Shown here piece after piece: positions 1 through 7,731 of a stretch of DNA of 48,334 bases. This stretch comes from Mesobacillus subterraneus. GTDB taxonomy: Bacteria > Bacillota > Bacilli > Bacillales > Cytobacillaceae. Every line of letters begins with the position of its first letter. Positions within the stretch are counted from its first letter, which is position 1. The notes under the pieces were generated by a model, which did no database searches, was not told where the DNA came from, and was given only the letters and a program-made list of their open reading frames with translations. The stretch is from positions 1 to 48,334 of the forward strand of contig NZ_JXIQ01000014.1 in NCBI RefSeq assembly GCF_000934845.1. Direction: 5' to 3'. A program made the translations under genes and the position numbers.

Positions 1-252
1 AATCAGGCGGAAATACATGAAGAAACTCCACAAGAGAAGTCAAATCAAGCGGAAATACTGGAAGAACCTCTGCTCGAGAAGCCAAATCAAGCGGAAATAC
101 TGGAAGAAGCTCTGTTCGAGAAGCCGATTCAAGCAGAAATGCAAACAGAACTTCCACTCGAGAAACCAAATCAAGCGGAAATGCAGGAAGAAACTCCGCA
201 CGAGAAGCCAAATCAGGTGGAAAAACAGGAAAATCTCTATGATGAGTCAACA
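1..252 (+). repeat. 42-bp tandem repeat encoding 14-aa Glu-rich units in SftA linker
   Basis: Six consecutive 42-bp units start at 1, 43, 85, 127, 169 and 211. Their translations follow NQAEI-LEEPLLEKP-like patterns (NQAEIHEETPQEKS, NQAEILEEPLLEKP, NQAEILEEALFEKP, IQAEMQTELPLEKP, NQAEMQEETPHEKP, NQVEKQENLYDEST). Units 1-5 are close copies and unit 6 has decayed. The period is a multiple of three, so copy-number change keeps the frame. The array probably extends upstream of the window, since base 1 falls exactly on a unit boundary. Confidence 0.9.
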
Positions 253-1947
253 AACCAATACATAGAGGAGGAGCTTGCACAAAATACAGCGCCGCCTCTC
301 CAACAGAAAGCGGAAGAACCGAAAAGGCAGCTTCCTTTCAATGTTCTCATGCTTAAGCAGGATAAAAGGAAATGGGAAGAGCGCAAAGCGTCAAACTATC
401 CTTCGTTCATGACGGATGACAGAAAAGCTGATGTACAACAGCAGGCGACTGAGGAAAGAAAGGAAGTCCATGAAAAAGCAGAACGAATCGCGGATGATGG
501 TTCTGAAGCCGAACTCGGAGTGGTTTATGATTTCCCGCCGCTAAATCTGTTGAATCCGCCTGTTTTCAAGGCTCCTGACCCGGAATGGATCGCAGAACAG
601 GAAAATTTGCTAAATGAGACTTTAAAGAATTTCAATGTCGGCGCAAAAGTGGTCAACGTGACGCAAGGACCAGCTGTTACTCGATTTGAGGTACAGCCGG
701 AACCTGGGGTGAAAGTCAATAAAATTACCAATCTGTCTGATGATATCAAACTTAGTCTTGCAGCTAAGGATATCCGGATAGAAGCGCCGATTCCTGGTAA
801 GCACACAATCGGGATTGAAGTACCGAACCATTCGAGCCGGCCGGTATTGGTAAGCGAAATTTTACAATCCTCAGCGTTTATGGATCTCGAATCTCCGCTA
901 TCGGTGGCTTTAGGTCTTGATATCGCAGGAAATCCTATTGTCACGGACCTGAAAAAAATGCCGCACGGGTTGATTGCCGGTGCAACCGGTTCAGGTAAGA
1001 GTGTCTGCATCAATACCATGCTGGTAAGCTTGCTTTATAAAGCGCATCCTGAGGAAGTGAAGCTGCTGCTGATAGATCCAAAAATGGTGGAATTGGCACC
1101 ATATAACCGGATTCCCCACCTGGTCAGCCCAGTCATCACTGATGTAAAAGCAGCGACAGCCGCGCTCAAGTGGGCAGTGGAGGAGATGGAACGCCGTTAT
1201 GAGTTGTTTGCACATACAGGTGTCCGTGATATTAGCAGATTCAATGAACTTGCTGAGAAGCATCGCAAGTTTGCTGATAAGCTTCCGTATATCGTCATTG
1301 TCATCGATGAGCTGGCCGATTTGATGATGATGGCACCAGGGGATGTCGAAGAGGCGATTTGCCGGATTGCCCAAAAAGCTCGCGCTTGCGGGATTCACTT
1401 AATCATTGCGACACAGCGCCCATCCGTTGATGTCATTACAGGCTTAATTAAAGCGAATGTTCCTACAAGAATCGCGTTTTCTGTCTCTTCACAAGTGGAC
1501 TCCAGAACGATCATTGATATTAGCGGAGCCGAAAAGCTTCTAGGCCGAGGAGATATGCTGTTTCTGGAAAACGGATCATCCAAACCATTCCGTTTGCAGG
1601 GCACATATGTAACGGATCAGGAAATTGATGATATCATTGCCTTTGTCAGGGAGCAAAGGGATCCGGATTACTTGTTTGAACAGGATGAACTGCTAATTAA
1701 GGCTCAAGTGACGGAAGATGAAGATGAACTTTTTTATGAGGCCTGTGAATTTGTGATCGATCAAGGAGGAGCTTCTACTTCAAGTGTCCAGCGCCGTTTC
1801 AAAATCGGTTATAATCGCGCAGCGAGATTGATCGAGATGATGGAGCAGCAAGGGTTCATTTCTGAAGGCAAGGGAAGCAAGCCAAGGGATGTCCTGATTA
1901 CGGCAACAGACCTTGATTCCCGTCAGGAATCTAGTACATCGAAATAA
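1..1947 (+). CDS. sftA: DNA translocase SftA (FtsK/SpoIIIE family), 5' end outside window
   Basis: ATP-driven double-stranded DNA pump that helps move chromosome termini away from the closing septum. The reading frame is open from base 1, so the N-terminus lies upstream and the gene is partial here. Visible order: a Glu-rich linker built from 14-residue repeats (bases 1-252), a low-complexity charged linker, the alpha/beta motor with Walker A GATGSGKS (979-1002) and Walker B IVIVIDELAD (1291-1320), then a C-terminal winged-helix gamma domain (about 1735-1905) of the kind that reads polar DNA motifs. No membrane segment is seen in the visible part, and the neighbour is murC, as for the soluble B. 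subtilis SftA (YtpS/YtpT) rather than membrane-anchored SpoIIIE. Family assignment is firm. The choice of SftA over SpoIIIE rests on synteny and the lack of transmembrane helices in the visible portion. Confidence 0.92.
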   Translation, partial: NQAEIHEETPQEKSNQAEILEEPLLEKPNQAEILEEALFEKPIQAEMQTELPLEKPNQAEMQEETPHEKPNQVEKQENLYDESTNQYIEEELAQNTAPPLQQKAEEPKRQLPFNVLMLKQDKRKWEERKASNYPSFMTDDRKADVQQQATEERKEVHEKAERIADDGSEAELGVVYDFPPLNLLNPPVFKAPDPEWIAEQENLLNETLKNFNVGAKVVNVTQGPAVTRFEVQPEPGVKVNKITNLSDDIKLSLAAKDIRIEAPIPGKHTIGIEVPNHSSRPVLVSEILQSSAFMDLESPLSVALGLDIAGNPIVTDLKKMPHGLIAGATGSGKSVCINTMLVSLLYKAHPEEVKLLLIDPKMVELAPYNRIPHLVSPVITDVKAATAALKWAVEEMERRYELFAHTGVRDISRFNELAEKHRKFADKLPYIVIVIDELADLMMMAPGDVEEAICRIAQKARACGIHLIIATQRPSVDVITGLIKANVPTRIAFSVSSQVDSRTIIDISGAEKLLGRGDMLFLENGSSKPFRLQGTYVTDQEIDDIIAFVREQRDPDYLFEQDELLIKAQVTEDEDELFYEACEFVIDQGGASTSSVQRRFKIGYNRAARLIEMMEQQGFISEGKGSKPRDVLITATDLDSRQESSTSK

Positions 1948-2097
1948 TAAATGGTATGCTTTCATAGCATGTTCTTCATAATAAGAAAATAACTATCCCG
2001 AAGTTTCATACACACTCACAAAGGGAAAAAGTACATTTACCGATGATAAATCATCATTTTTTCATTAAAATTGGAACTGTGTTCAGCTAAAGAATGA

Positions 2098-2106
2098 TGG
2101 TATAAT
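2098..2106 (+). promoter_or_regulatory. Extended -10 promoter candidate for murC
   Basis: TGG-TATAAT (TG at 2098-2099, TATAAT 2101-2106) gives a TGn-extended -10 element with no convincing -35. It lies about 135 bases upstream of the murC start. The rest of the 1948-2240 gap shows no gene, only a short hairpin after sftA around 1951-1975. Confidence 0.5.
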
Positions 2107-2240
2107 GATGCAATACATGAGATCGGGTAGATTTGCTTCCGTAAGCTCACGTGGCAATTCTTAAGAAACAGGCCAAATGAGCAAAACAGGATATCTATCA
2201 TATACTATGTTACATACAGACGTTGTTGGAGGTTCTTTAT

Positions 2241-3542
2241 ATGACTATTTACCATTTTGTAGGTATAAAGGGGTCTGGAATGAGTGCGTTAGCTCAAGTT
2301 CTCCATGATATGGATTATCAGGTGCAGGGCTCCGATTATGACAAGCACTTTTTTACCCAGGTAGCCCTAGAAAAATCCGGAATAAAGATCCTTCCGTTTC
2401 ATAAGGAAAATATAAAGCCTGGGATGACCATTATTGCTGGCAATGCTTTTCCAGATACTCACGAAGAAATCCAGGAGGCAATGAAACTGGGACTTCCAAT
2501 CATCCGATACCACCGGTTTCTTGGTGATTTCTTGCAAAATTTTACGAGCGTGGCAGTTACAGGGGCTCATGGCAAAACATCCACTACCGGCTTGCTTGCG
2601 CACGTGATGAAGGGTGCGAAACCAACGTCCTTCCTGATTGGTGATGGAACCGGAAAAGGTGACAAAGATGCTCAATACTTCGTTTTCGAAGCATGCGAGT
2701 ATCGCCGCCATTTTCTTTCTTATTTTCCAGATTACGCGATCATGACGAATATTGATTTTGACCATCCGGATTACTTCGCCAATATCGAGGATGTTTTCTT
2801 GGCTTTCCAGGAGATGGCATGGCAAGTTAAAAAGGGTATTTTTGCATGTGGCGATGATGAACAGCTGCAAAAAATCCAGGCGAAGGTACCGGTTGTATTT
2901 TATGGTTTTGGAGACGAAAATGATTTCCAGGCCCGGAATATCATAAAATCGACAAGTGGGACTACCTTTGATGTTTTTGTGCGGAATACATTCTATGATA
3001 CATTTTCGATTCCGACGTTTGGAGACCATAATGTGCTAAACTCACTTGGAGTAATTTCCTTGTGTCATTATGAAAATATTGATTCAAAGGTGATTCAGGA
3101 GCAGCTCGAAACATTTGAAGGAGTAAAAAGGAGATTCTCTGAAAAGAAAGTAGACGACCAAATCATCATTGATGATTATGCTCATCACCCAACCGAAATC
3201 ACAGCGACAATCGATGCTGCAAAACAGAAGTATCCGGATCGGGAAATTGTTGCTGTTTTTCAGCCACATACGTTTACAAGGACACAGGCATTCCTGAATG
3301 AGTTTGCCGAAAGCCTGAACCAGGCAGATAAAGTGTATCTTTGCGAAATTTTTGGCTCAGCTCGTGAGATTCATGGGAAACTGTCCATTACAGATCTGAA
3401 ACAAAAAATCGGCGGCGCTGAAATCATTACAGAAGATGATACAACCTTGCTGAAACAACATGCCAGCTCAGTCCTCCTGTTCATGGGTGCAGGCGATATT
3501 CAAAAATTTCAGGAAGCCTATGAAAAACAATTGCAAGCATAA
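2241..3542 (+). CDS. murC: UDP-N-acetylmuramate--L-alanine ligase MurC
   Basis: Cytoplasmic Mur ligase that adds L-Ala to UDP-MurNAc with ATP, the first amino acid of the peptidoglycan stem peptide. The 433-residue protein opens with the Rossmann UDP-binding motif [14 protein letters not shown] (residues about 4-18). It carries the Mur P-loop [12 protein letters not shown] near residue 110 and the C-terminal [10 protein letters not shown] motif near residue 310. The frame stays open back to a TTG at 2223. I prefer ATG 2241 because GGAGG (2228-2232) sits 8 bases upstream and the protein then starts [11 protein letters not shown], like B. subtilis MurC. Position downstream of sftA and upstream of ytxG is the usual Bacillus order. 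A terminator follows, so it is probably transcribed alone from the candidate promoter near 2100. Confidence 0.96.
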   Translation: MTIYHFVGIKGSGMSALAQVLHDMDYQVQGSDYDKHFFTQVALEKSGIKILPFHKENIKPGMTIIAGNAFPDTHEEIQEAMKLGLPIIRYHRFLGDFLQNFTSVAVTGAHGKTSTTGLLAHVMKGAKPTSFLIGDGTGKGDKDAQYFVFEACEYRRHFLSYFPDYAIMTNIDFDHPDYFANIEDVFLAFQEMAWQVKKGIFACGDDEQLQKIQAKVPVVFYGFGDENDFQARNIIKSTSGTTFDVFVRNTFYDTFSIPTFGDHNVLNSLGVISLCHYENIDSKVIQEQLETFEGVKRRFSEKKVDDQIIIDDYAHHPTEITATIDAAKQKYPDREIVAVFQPHTFTRTQAFLNEFAESLNQADKVYLCEIFGSAREIHGKLSITDLKQKIGGAEIITEDDTTLLKQHASSVLLFMGAGDIQKFQEAYEKQLQA

Positions 3543-3560
3543 CGAGATACTTATTCTACT

Positions 3561-3596
3561 AAAAAGGATGCGGCCAATTTGGTCCGCATCCTTTTT
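3561..3596 (+). terminator. Rho-independent terminator of murC
   Basis: Stem AAAAAGGATGCGG(CC) / GG(T)CCGCATCCTTTTT with one bulge and a short AATTT loop, ending in a T run. Confidence 0.85.
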
Positions 3597-3744
3597 AAAT
3601 GATCGGATAGAGGGTAGGGGATTCACGAGTTTTCCTCTTGTATAGGTGATGATCTTCTCTGTCCAACTATGAAGGGCAACTTCCTGTTCTTAAAAGTAAA
3701 TCACCCCACTGGAATTTTATCGTGCAGAAAGATATGCTTAGGAG

Positions 3745-3774
3745 GAAGGAAAAGGGGCTGTCACTATGGAAATG
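3745..3774 (+). promoter_or_regulatory. Candidate SigH promoter of ytxGH-brxC
   Basis: GAAGGAAAA (3745-3753), 12 bases, then ATGGAAATG (3766-3774). This matches the SigH pattern RnAGGAwWW-N11-12-RnnGAATww with a mismatch in the -10 half. The B. subtilis ytxGHJ operon is known to use SigH and SigB, which supports the call. Confidence 0.5.
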
Positions 3775-3789
3775 TTAATGGACTAAGTG

Positions 3790-3814
3790 GTTTATGCCTA
3801 CATTTGCTGGGTAA
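3790..3814 (+). promoter_or_regulatory. Candidate SigB (general stress) promoter of ytxGH-brxC
   Basis: GTTTAT (3790-3795), 13-base spacer, GGGTAA (3809-3814). This is very close to the SigB consensus GTTTAA-N13-15-GGGTAT. The expected start point lies shortly before the GGAGG at 3832-3836 and the GTG start at 3846. Confidence 0.7.
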
Positions 3815-3845
3815 AATGTAAATATGCTAACGGAGGTGTTCAACA

Positions 3846-4325
3846 GTGGTAATTATTTTGTATTTAAGCGTTGCTGTAATTGCAATTGCTTTCTTAGTTT
3901 TGGTAGTTTCCTTATCAAAAACTCTAAAATCCTTGCAAACAACTTTAGACAGTGTGTCAGGAACGCTTGAAGGCCTGGAGAAGCAGTTGGATGGTGTGAC
4001 TCGTGAAACAGCTGAGCTTTTGCACAAAACAAACAATTTGGCCGATGATCTTTCCAGAAAATCGGAGAGCTTAAACGGCGTTATTGATGCGGTGAGGGAT
4101 GTAGGAAATTCAGTTCAGCGATTTAACCAATCGATCCATAATGTTCAAACAATGGTTGACGTTCAAATTGACAAGAATAAGGATAAGATTTCACAAATTG
4201 TGCAGTGGAGCAACGTATTCCTTGAATTGAAGGAGAAGTGGCAGTCCAAAAAAAACTCAAAACTTGAACATCAACTAGAAGGCGAAGAGATCATTGCAAG
4301 GAAAAGAGAACGAGTACGGGTATGA
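3846..4325 (+). CDS. ytxG: DUF948 general stress protein YtxG
   Basis: Stress-associated membrane protein of unknown biochemical role. The 159-residue product begins with one hydrophobic helix (about residues 2-22, VIILYLSVAVIAIAFLVLVV). A long amphipathic, coiled-coil-like stretch follows (KTLKSLQTTLDSVSGTLEGL...), typical of DUF948, then a basic tail. The start is GTG 3846, with GGAGG 9 bases upstream. It heads the ytxG-ytxH-brxC cluster, with ytxH 18 bases downstream, behind candidate SigH and SigB promoters. Homology to B. subtilis YtxG is clear in the SVSGTLEGLEKQL and LLHKTN segments. Function beyond stress and sporulation association is not established. Confidence 0.9.
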   Translation: MVIILYLSVAVIAIAFLVLVVSLSKTLKSLQTTLDSVSGTLEGLEKQLDGVTRETAELLHKTNNLADDLSRKSESLNGVIDAVRDVGNSVQRFNQSIHNVQTMVDVQIDKNKDKISQIVQWSNVFLELKEKWQSKKNSKLEHQLEGEEIIARKRERVRV

Positions 4326-4343
4326 AGGAAAGGTGGAGATAGC

Positions 4344-4826
4344 ATGAATAGGGAACAAAGTCAATATGATGGAAATGATTCGATGAGGGAGAATAACAGC
4401 AATAACAGCAGCTCCAGAGATTTTATCACCGGTGCAATTGTAGGCGGCCTTGCCGGGGCACTTACTGCATTATTGCTCGCTCCGAAGTCGGGACAAGAGT
4501 TAAGAGGAGCACTTAATGAGCAATCGTCTACACTTAAAACCAAGAGTATTGACATTGCTTCTGTCGCAAAGGAAAAGGCAAGCGATCTGAAAGAGACTGT
4601 GACACAGCAATCATCTAGTTTGATAAACAAAATAAAGGATAGGAAAGACCAGAGCGGTCAGGCTTCACCCGATTCCAACGAGGAACAGCTGGAGGATGTG
4701 CCAACCTCGATGGCAGAGTCAAGTTCGATGGAAATGACGCATACTGCCACCGGTGAGGAACTACAGAAGAAACTGGAAGAAACCCAAAAGGCTTTTGATG
4801 AAACGGAAAGCAAATTGAATCAGTAA
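4344..4826 (+). CDS. ytxH: YtxH-family general stress protein
   Basis: 160-residue YtxH-domain protein. After a polar, Asn/Ser-rich N-terminus (residues 1-26) comes a Gly/Ala-rich hydrophobic segment, FITGAIVGGLAGALTALLLA (about 27-46), then APKSGQELR, which is the YtxH hallmark. The rest is a Lys/Glu/Gln/Ser-rich, probably helical or disordered tail (ALNEQSSTLKTKS..., ending EETQKAFDETESKLNQ). Start ATG 4344 follows a GAAAGGTGGA ribosome site. It is second in the stress operon. The molecular role is unknown. A hairpin with a T-rich tail directly after the gene could reduce transcription into brxC. Confidence 0.9.
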   Translation: MNREQSQYDGNDSMRENNSNNSSSRDFITGAIVGGLAGALTALLLAPKSGQELRGALNEQSSTLKTKSIDIASVAKEKASDLKETVTQQSSSLINKIKDRKDQSGQASPDSNEEQLEDVPTSMAESSSMEMTHTATGEELQKKLEETQKAFDETESKLNQ

Positions 4827-4836
4827 GTTTGTTTTG

Positions 4837-4876
4837 TAAACGGTGAAGTGGTAAGATTACTTCACCGTTTATTTTT
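4837..4876 (+). terminator. Terminator between ytxH and brxC
   Basis: A 13-bp perfect stem, TAAACGGTGAAGT (4837-4849) with ACTTCACCGTTTA (4859-4871), followed by TTTTT. Its place inside the cluster suggests partial readthrough, or a separate brxC promoter. Confidence 0.8.
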
Positions 4877-4925
4877 ATTTAGGATATCAAAATGCGATCA
4901 GAGTTAAGAAAAAGGAGAGAGTAGG

Positions 4926-5255
4926 ATGCAAAAAATCAGTTCCATTGAAGAATTCGAAAAACTTATCGATTCCGATGAAGCATTTTTCTTGCTGAAGCAC
5001 AGCAATACTTGTCCCATCAGCGCAGCGGGCTACGAGGAGTTTGCTAAGTACGAGCAAAACAGCAATGATTCATTATATTATTTAATTGTTCAGGATTCCC
5101 GCGAGCTATCAAAACATATTGCCGAGAAATTCCATGTTAAGCATGAATCTCCTCAGGCCATTTTATTCAAAAATTCAAATGTCGCTTGGCACGCTTCTCA
5201 CTATAAAATAACGGCAAAAGCACTTTCTGAGGCAAAAAACGAGAATGTAAAATAA
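4926..5255 (+). CDS. brxC: Monothiol bacilliredoxin BrxC (YtxJ)
   Basis: Small thioredoxin-fold protein (109 residues) that removes bacillithiol from oxidised protein thiols. The active-site motif TCPIS is present, with its single Cys at residue 29, as in B. subtilis YtxJ/BrxC. YtxJ-family features flank it (HSNTCPISAAGYEEF and VKHESPQAILFKN with the cis-Pro loop region ESPQA). Start ATG 4926 has AAAAGGAGAGAG upstream. It is third in the SigB/SigH cluster with ytxG and ytxH, fitting a thiol-repair role during stress. Confidence 0.9.
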   Translation: MQKISSIEEFEKLIDSDEAFFLLKHSNTCPISAAGYEEFAKYEQNSNDSLYYLIVQDSRELSKHIAEKFHVKHESPQAILFKNSNVAWHASHYKITAKALSEAKNENVK

Positions 5256-5283
5256 AAAAACATCCGCTACGGATGTTTTTTTT
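5253..5283. terminator. Bidirectional terminator, brxC / FtsA-like gene
   Basis: AAAAAACATCCG-CTA-CGGATGTTTTTT, with A and T runs on both sides. It lies between converging genes and can serve both. Confidence 0.85.
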
Positions 5284-5288
5284 CCTGA

Positions 5289-7442
5289 TTAAAAAACCGG
5301 ATTTTCAAAAACAATGGTTAGCTTGTCACCAGGTGCAAGGAGATCGTCAAATGCTGATTTTTCGCCGTTTTTCAACAAGGTGAATCTGCGGGTATCTTTC
5401 GGAATGTCAATCTTGGCATAATTAAAAACATCCTGGAATAGGAATGACTGCATTTCTTTTGGTTTTGATGTAATCTTGTCTTCATGATAGATTTGTTCGT
5501 CCATTTTGATCTTGATACTCTCCCTGAAAAAGTCGATTACTTCGTGCTCAAGCCGGATTTGCTTTCCGTTGAAGAATATCGGCATCGTTTCTGTCGCCTG
5601 GATACCAAGTAGTTCCACAAGCCTTTTGAGTGTAGGTTCTGCTCCCTGTTCAAAACGAATCATATCAAGATGGTTAAATTGGTAATCGAGGCTGGCTGGC
5701 ATATTATTTACGTATATTTTCCCTGAAAACTCTGTTACCTGTTGTTCCTTCCCATCCATTTTAATAGAAAACGGTCTTATATTCATAAGAATTTCTGCTT
5801 GATTGAGCTCCTTCAGTACTTCCTCCAGCGTAGTAGCTATTTCAAATTTGATATCGTCTCTATCTGCTACTTGTTGTGTAATTGGGACACGAAGGCCATT
5901 GCAGGTCCATTTCGAACGAATTTCATACTTCTGTTCATCGATGATAATGGTTTTGGCAGGAGGCTCTCCAATCAAATCCTCGAGTGTCCATTCTGTTCTG
6001 ACTCCGTCCGCACCCTTAACGACCGTCAGCTGATCGCCTCCGTTCACTCGATCATCGAAGCCACAAGGTGCACCATTTTTTAGCAGTACAGGGGGCTGTC
6101 CATGCTTTCCTGGTATTGTGACATTCTTGCCATTCAGGCTGACAATCATCGCCAGCCCAGGTTTGCCGTAGAGTTTATTCATTTTAATCCCAGCGGCCAG
6201 CAGGCAGTCGCCAACCGTCAATTTATTCACCTCAAAAAGCCTTACAGGTTGTTCATTTACGTATACGGTATGATACTGAACTGGGGATTGTTTTGCGGCA
6301 ATTGCAATTCCAATTGGCGTAACAAGTTCCGGTCCCTTCGTTATATGGCTCGCAAAGGAAACCGATGTGATTGCATCAAGGCCGCGGATCGCAACTCGGT
6401 TATCTGGCAGATTCAGCTTGGTGGCCAGCCTTCTATTTAAATCAGGCGTAAGACTGCCGCCACCGACAAGCATGACTGCTTTTGGCGATTTCCCGTTGTT
6501 CAAACGTAATATTTCATCTCCGATCGTGTCTGCCAAGGTGTTTATCGCCGGGGTGATCCTTGCGATTGCCTCCTCCTTGCTGACAACTGTCTCAAAGCCT
6601 AGTATGTCGGTAATCGCAATGGTTTCTTTTTCAATCAGCTCCCGCTTTGCTTTTTCAGCAAGAGGGAAGTCGAGTAGGAATTCATCGCTGACAGCTTCCG
6701 TAATTTCGTCGCCGGCAACTGGCACCATACCATATGCAATCACCGTTCCTGATTCCGTGAGTGCGATATCGGATGTTCCAGCACCGATATCAACAAGGGC
6801 AACGTTCAATCTTCTCATGGAAGTTGGAATCAATACATTGATTGCCGCAATCGGTTCGAGTGTCAAAGCGTCCATTTCCAGACCAGCCCGGTCCAAGGCG
6901 GCAAGCAGTGATTCCACGACCACTTTTGGAAGAAAGGTTGCAATGATTTCAGCGGATGCCTCGGAGCCTCGTTGATCAATTAGGCTACCAATGACTTCCC
7001 CATCAAGCTGGTAATAAAGTACAGAATATCCGACACAATAATAATGAGGATTCATCGCCTTGCTTTTTTCCCCAGCAACGACAGCTTGTGCAAGCTGGAC
7101 AGCACTTAGTTCAAGATGAAGGATATCTTGACTGGATAACATCGGATTGCCGGAAATATCTACGGCTGCTTTGGACCGTTCTGTTTTAAGGGCACGTCCA
7201 GCTGCAGCTACACAAACCTTTGTTAACGGACCATGTACAGCTTCCAATTCTTCTTTTATTTCAGAAATGATTTCTGATACGGAGAGCACGTCGTGGATCT
7301 GGCCATCCAGCATCGCACGATCCTTATGTTCACGAATGATGATTTCGATTGCTTCAAAATGTCCATCGGTTTCTTCGAGGATAATTCCAACAACGGAACG
7401 CGTCCCAATATCTAAAGCAAACAGCTTATTTTTACCACTCAA
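5289..7442 (-). CDS. FtsA/PilM-like actin-fold ATPase with repeated C-terminal half
   Basis: 717-residue cytoplasmic protein. The N-terminal 380 or so residues form an FtsA/PilM-type actin fold: phosphate-1 loop LFALDIGTRSVVGI (residues 7-20), phosphate-2 loop VALVDIGAGTSDIAL (about 214-228) and adenosine motif VMLVGGGSLTPDL (about 320-332). Residues about 390-717 are outside the classic FtsA length. They contain repeated segments ending in NG...FDD...GD.LT.V (about 452-476 and 689-715) and a weaker copy, YVNNMPASLDYQFNHLDMIRF (about 576-597), which suggests tandem beta-grasp-like modules. The start is a TTG codon at 7442-7440, with GAGGGTG 7 bases upstream and no ATG nearby. It stands alone between brxC (convergent) and aroA (divergent). 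Bacillus genomes annotate such proteins as FtsA-domain proteins of unknown role. True FtsA is encoded elsewhere beside ftsZ, so I give no symbol. Confidence 0.8.
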   Translation of the reverse strand: MSGKNKLFALDIGTRSVVGIILEETDGHFEAIEIIIREHKDRAMLDGQIHDVLSVSEIISEIKEELEAVHGPLTKVCVAAAGRALKTERSKAAVDISGNPMLSSQDILHLELSAVQLAQAVVAGEKSKAMNPHYYCVGYSVLYYQLDGEVIGSLIDQRGSEASAEIIATFLPKVVVESLLAALDRAGLEMDALTLEPIAAINVLIPTSMRRLNVALVDIGAGTSDIALTESGTVIAYGMVPVAGDEITEAVSDEFLLDFPLAEKAKRELIEKETIAITDILGFETVVSKEEAIARITPAINTLADTIGDEILRLNNGKSPKAVMLVGGGSLTPDLNRRLATKLNLPDNRVAIRGLDAITSVSFASHITKGPELVTPIGIAIAAKQSPVQYHTVYVNEQPVRLFEVNKLTVGDCLLAAGIKMNKLYGKPGLAMIVSLNGKNVTIPGKHGQPPVLLKNGAPCGFDDRVNGGDQLTVVKGADGVRTEWTLEDLIGEPPAKTIIIDEQKYEIRSKWTCNGLRVPITQQVADRDDIKFEIATTLEEVLKELNQAEILMNIRPFSIKMDGKEQQVTEFSGKIYVNNMPASLDYQFNHLDMIRFEQGAEPTLKRLVELLGIQATETMPIFFNGKQIRLEHEVIDFFRESIKIKMDEQIYHEDKITSKPKEMQSFLFQDVFNYAKIDIPKDTRRFTLLKNGEKSAFDDLLAPGDKLTIVFENPVF

Positions 7443-7518
7443 ATTTTTGCACCCTCTACCTTAAAGTTTCATATGATGCTTTATCACTTAAAAGCGTTTA
7501 ATTATTAAAGAAAAACAC

Positions 7519-7547
7519 GTGACAACCATTTCTTTTTCGGATATAAT
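7519..7547 (+). promoter_or_regulatory. SigA promoter of aroA
   Basis: GTGACA (7519-7524), 17-base spacer, TATAAT (7542-7547). It implies a leader of about 175 bases before aroA. The leader contains an imperfect hairpin around 7581-7623 followed by a T run. Confidence 0.75.
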
Positions 7548-7731
7548 TACCTTTATTAAATTGTACAGCTTAAACGTCAGATAATCGAGGCCTTAAATGT
7601 ATATGCCTCTTACTATTATCGGATTTTTGATGCCTTTGCTTTAGGGCGTTGAGTAGTAGAAGTCTGGTTTTCTTTGCTTGATGATTCTTATCGTAAGGGC
7701 TAAAATGAATTTCGAAAGGACGGGACAGAAA

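Noticed and set aside
17-265. Lys/Arg-rich 82-residue open frame over the sftA repeats
   Set aside because: It is the +1 shadow of the 42-bp repeats; the period is divisible by three so every frame stays open. The frame-1 translation continues directly into the SftA motor.
2223-2240. TTG start extending MurC by six residues
   Set aside because: GGAGG lies inside this extension and is correctly spaced only for ATG 2241; the shorter N-terminus matches the family.
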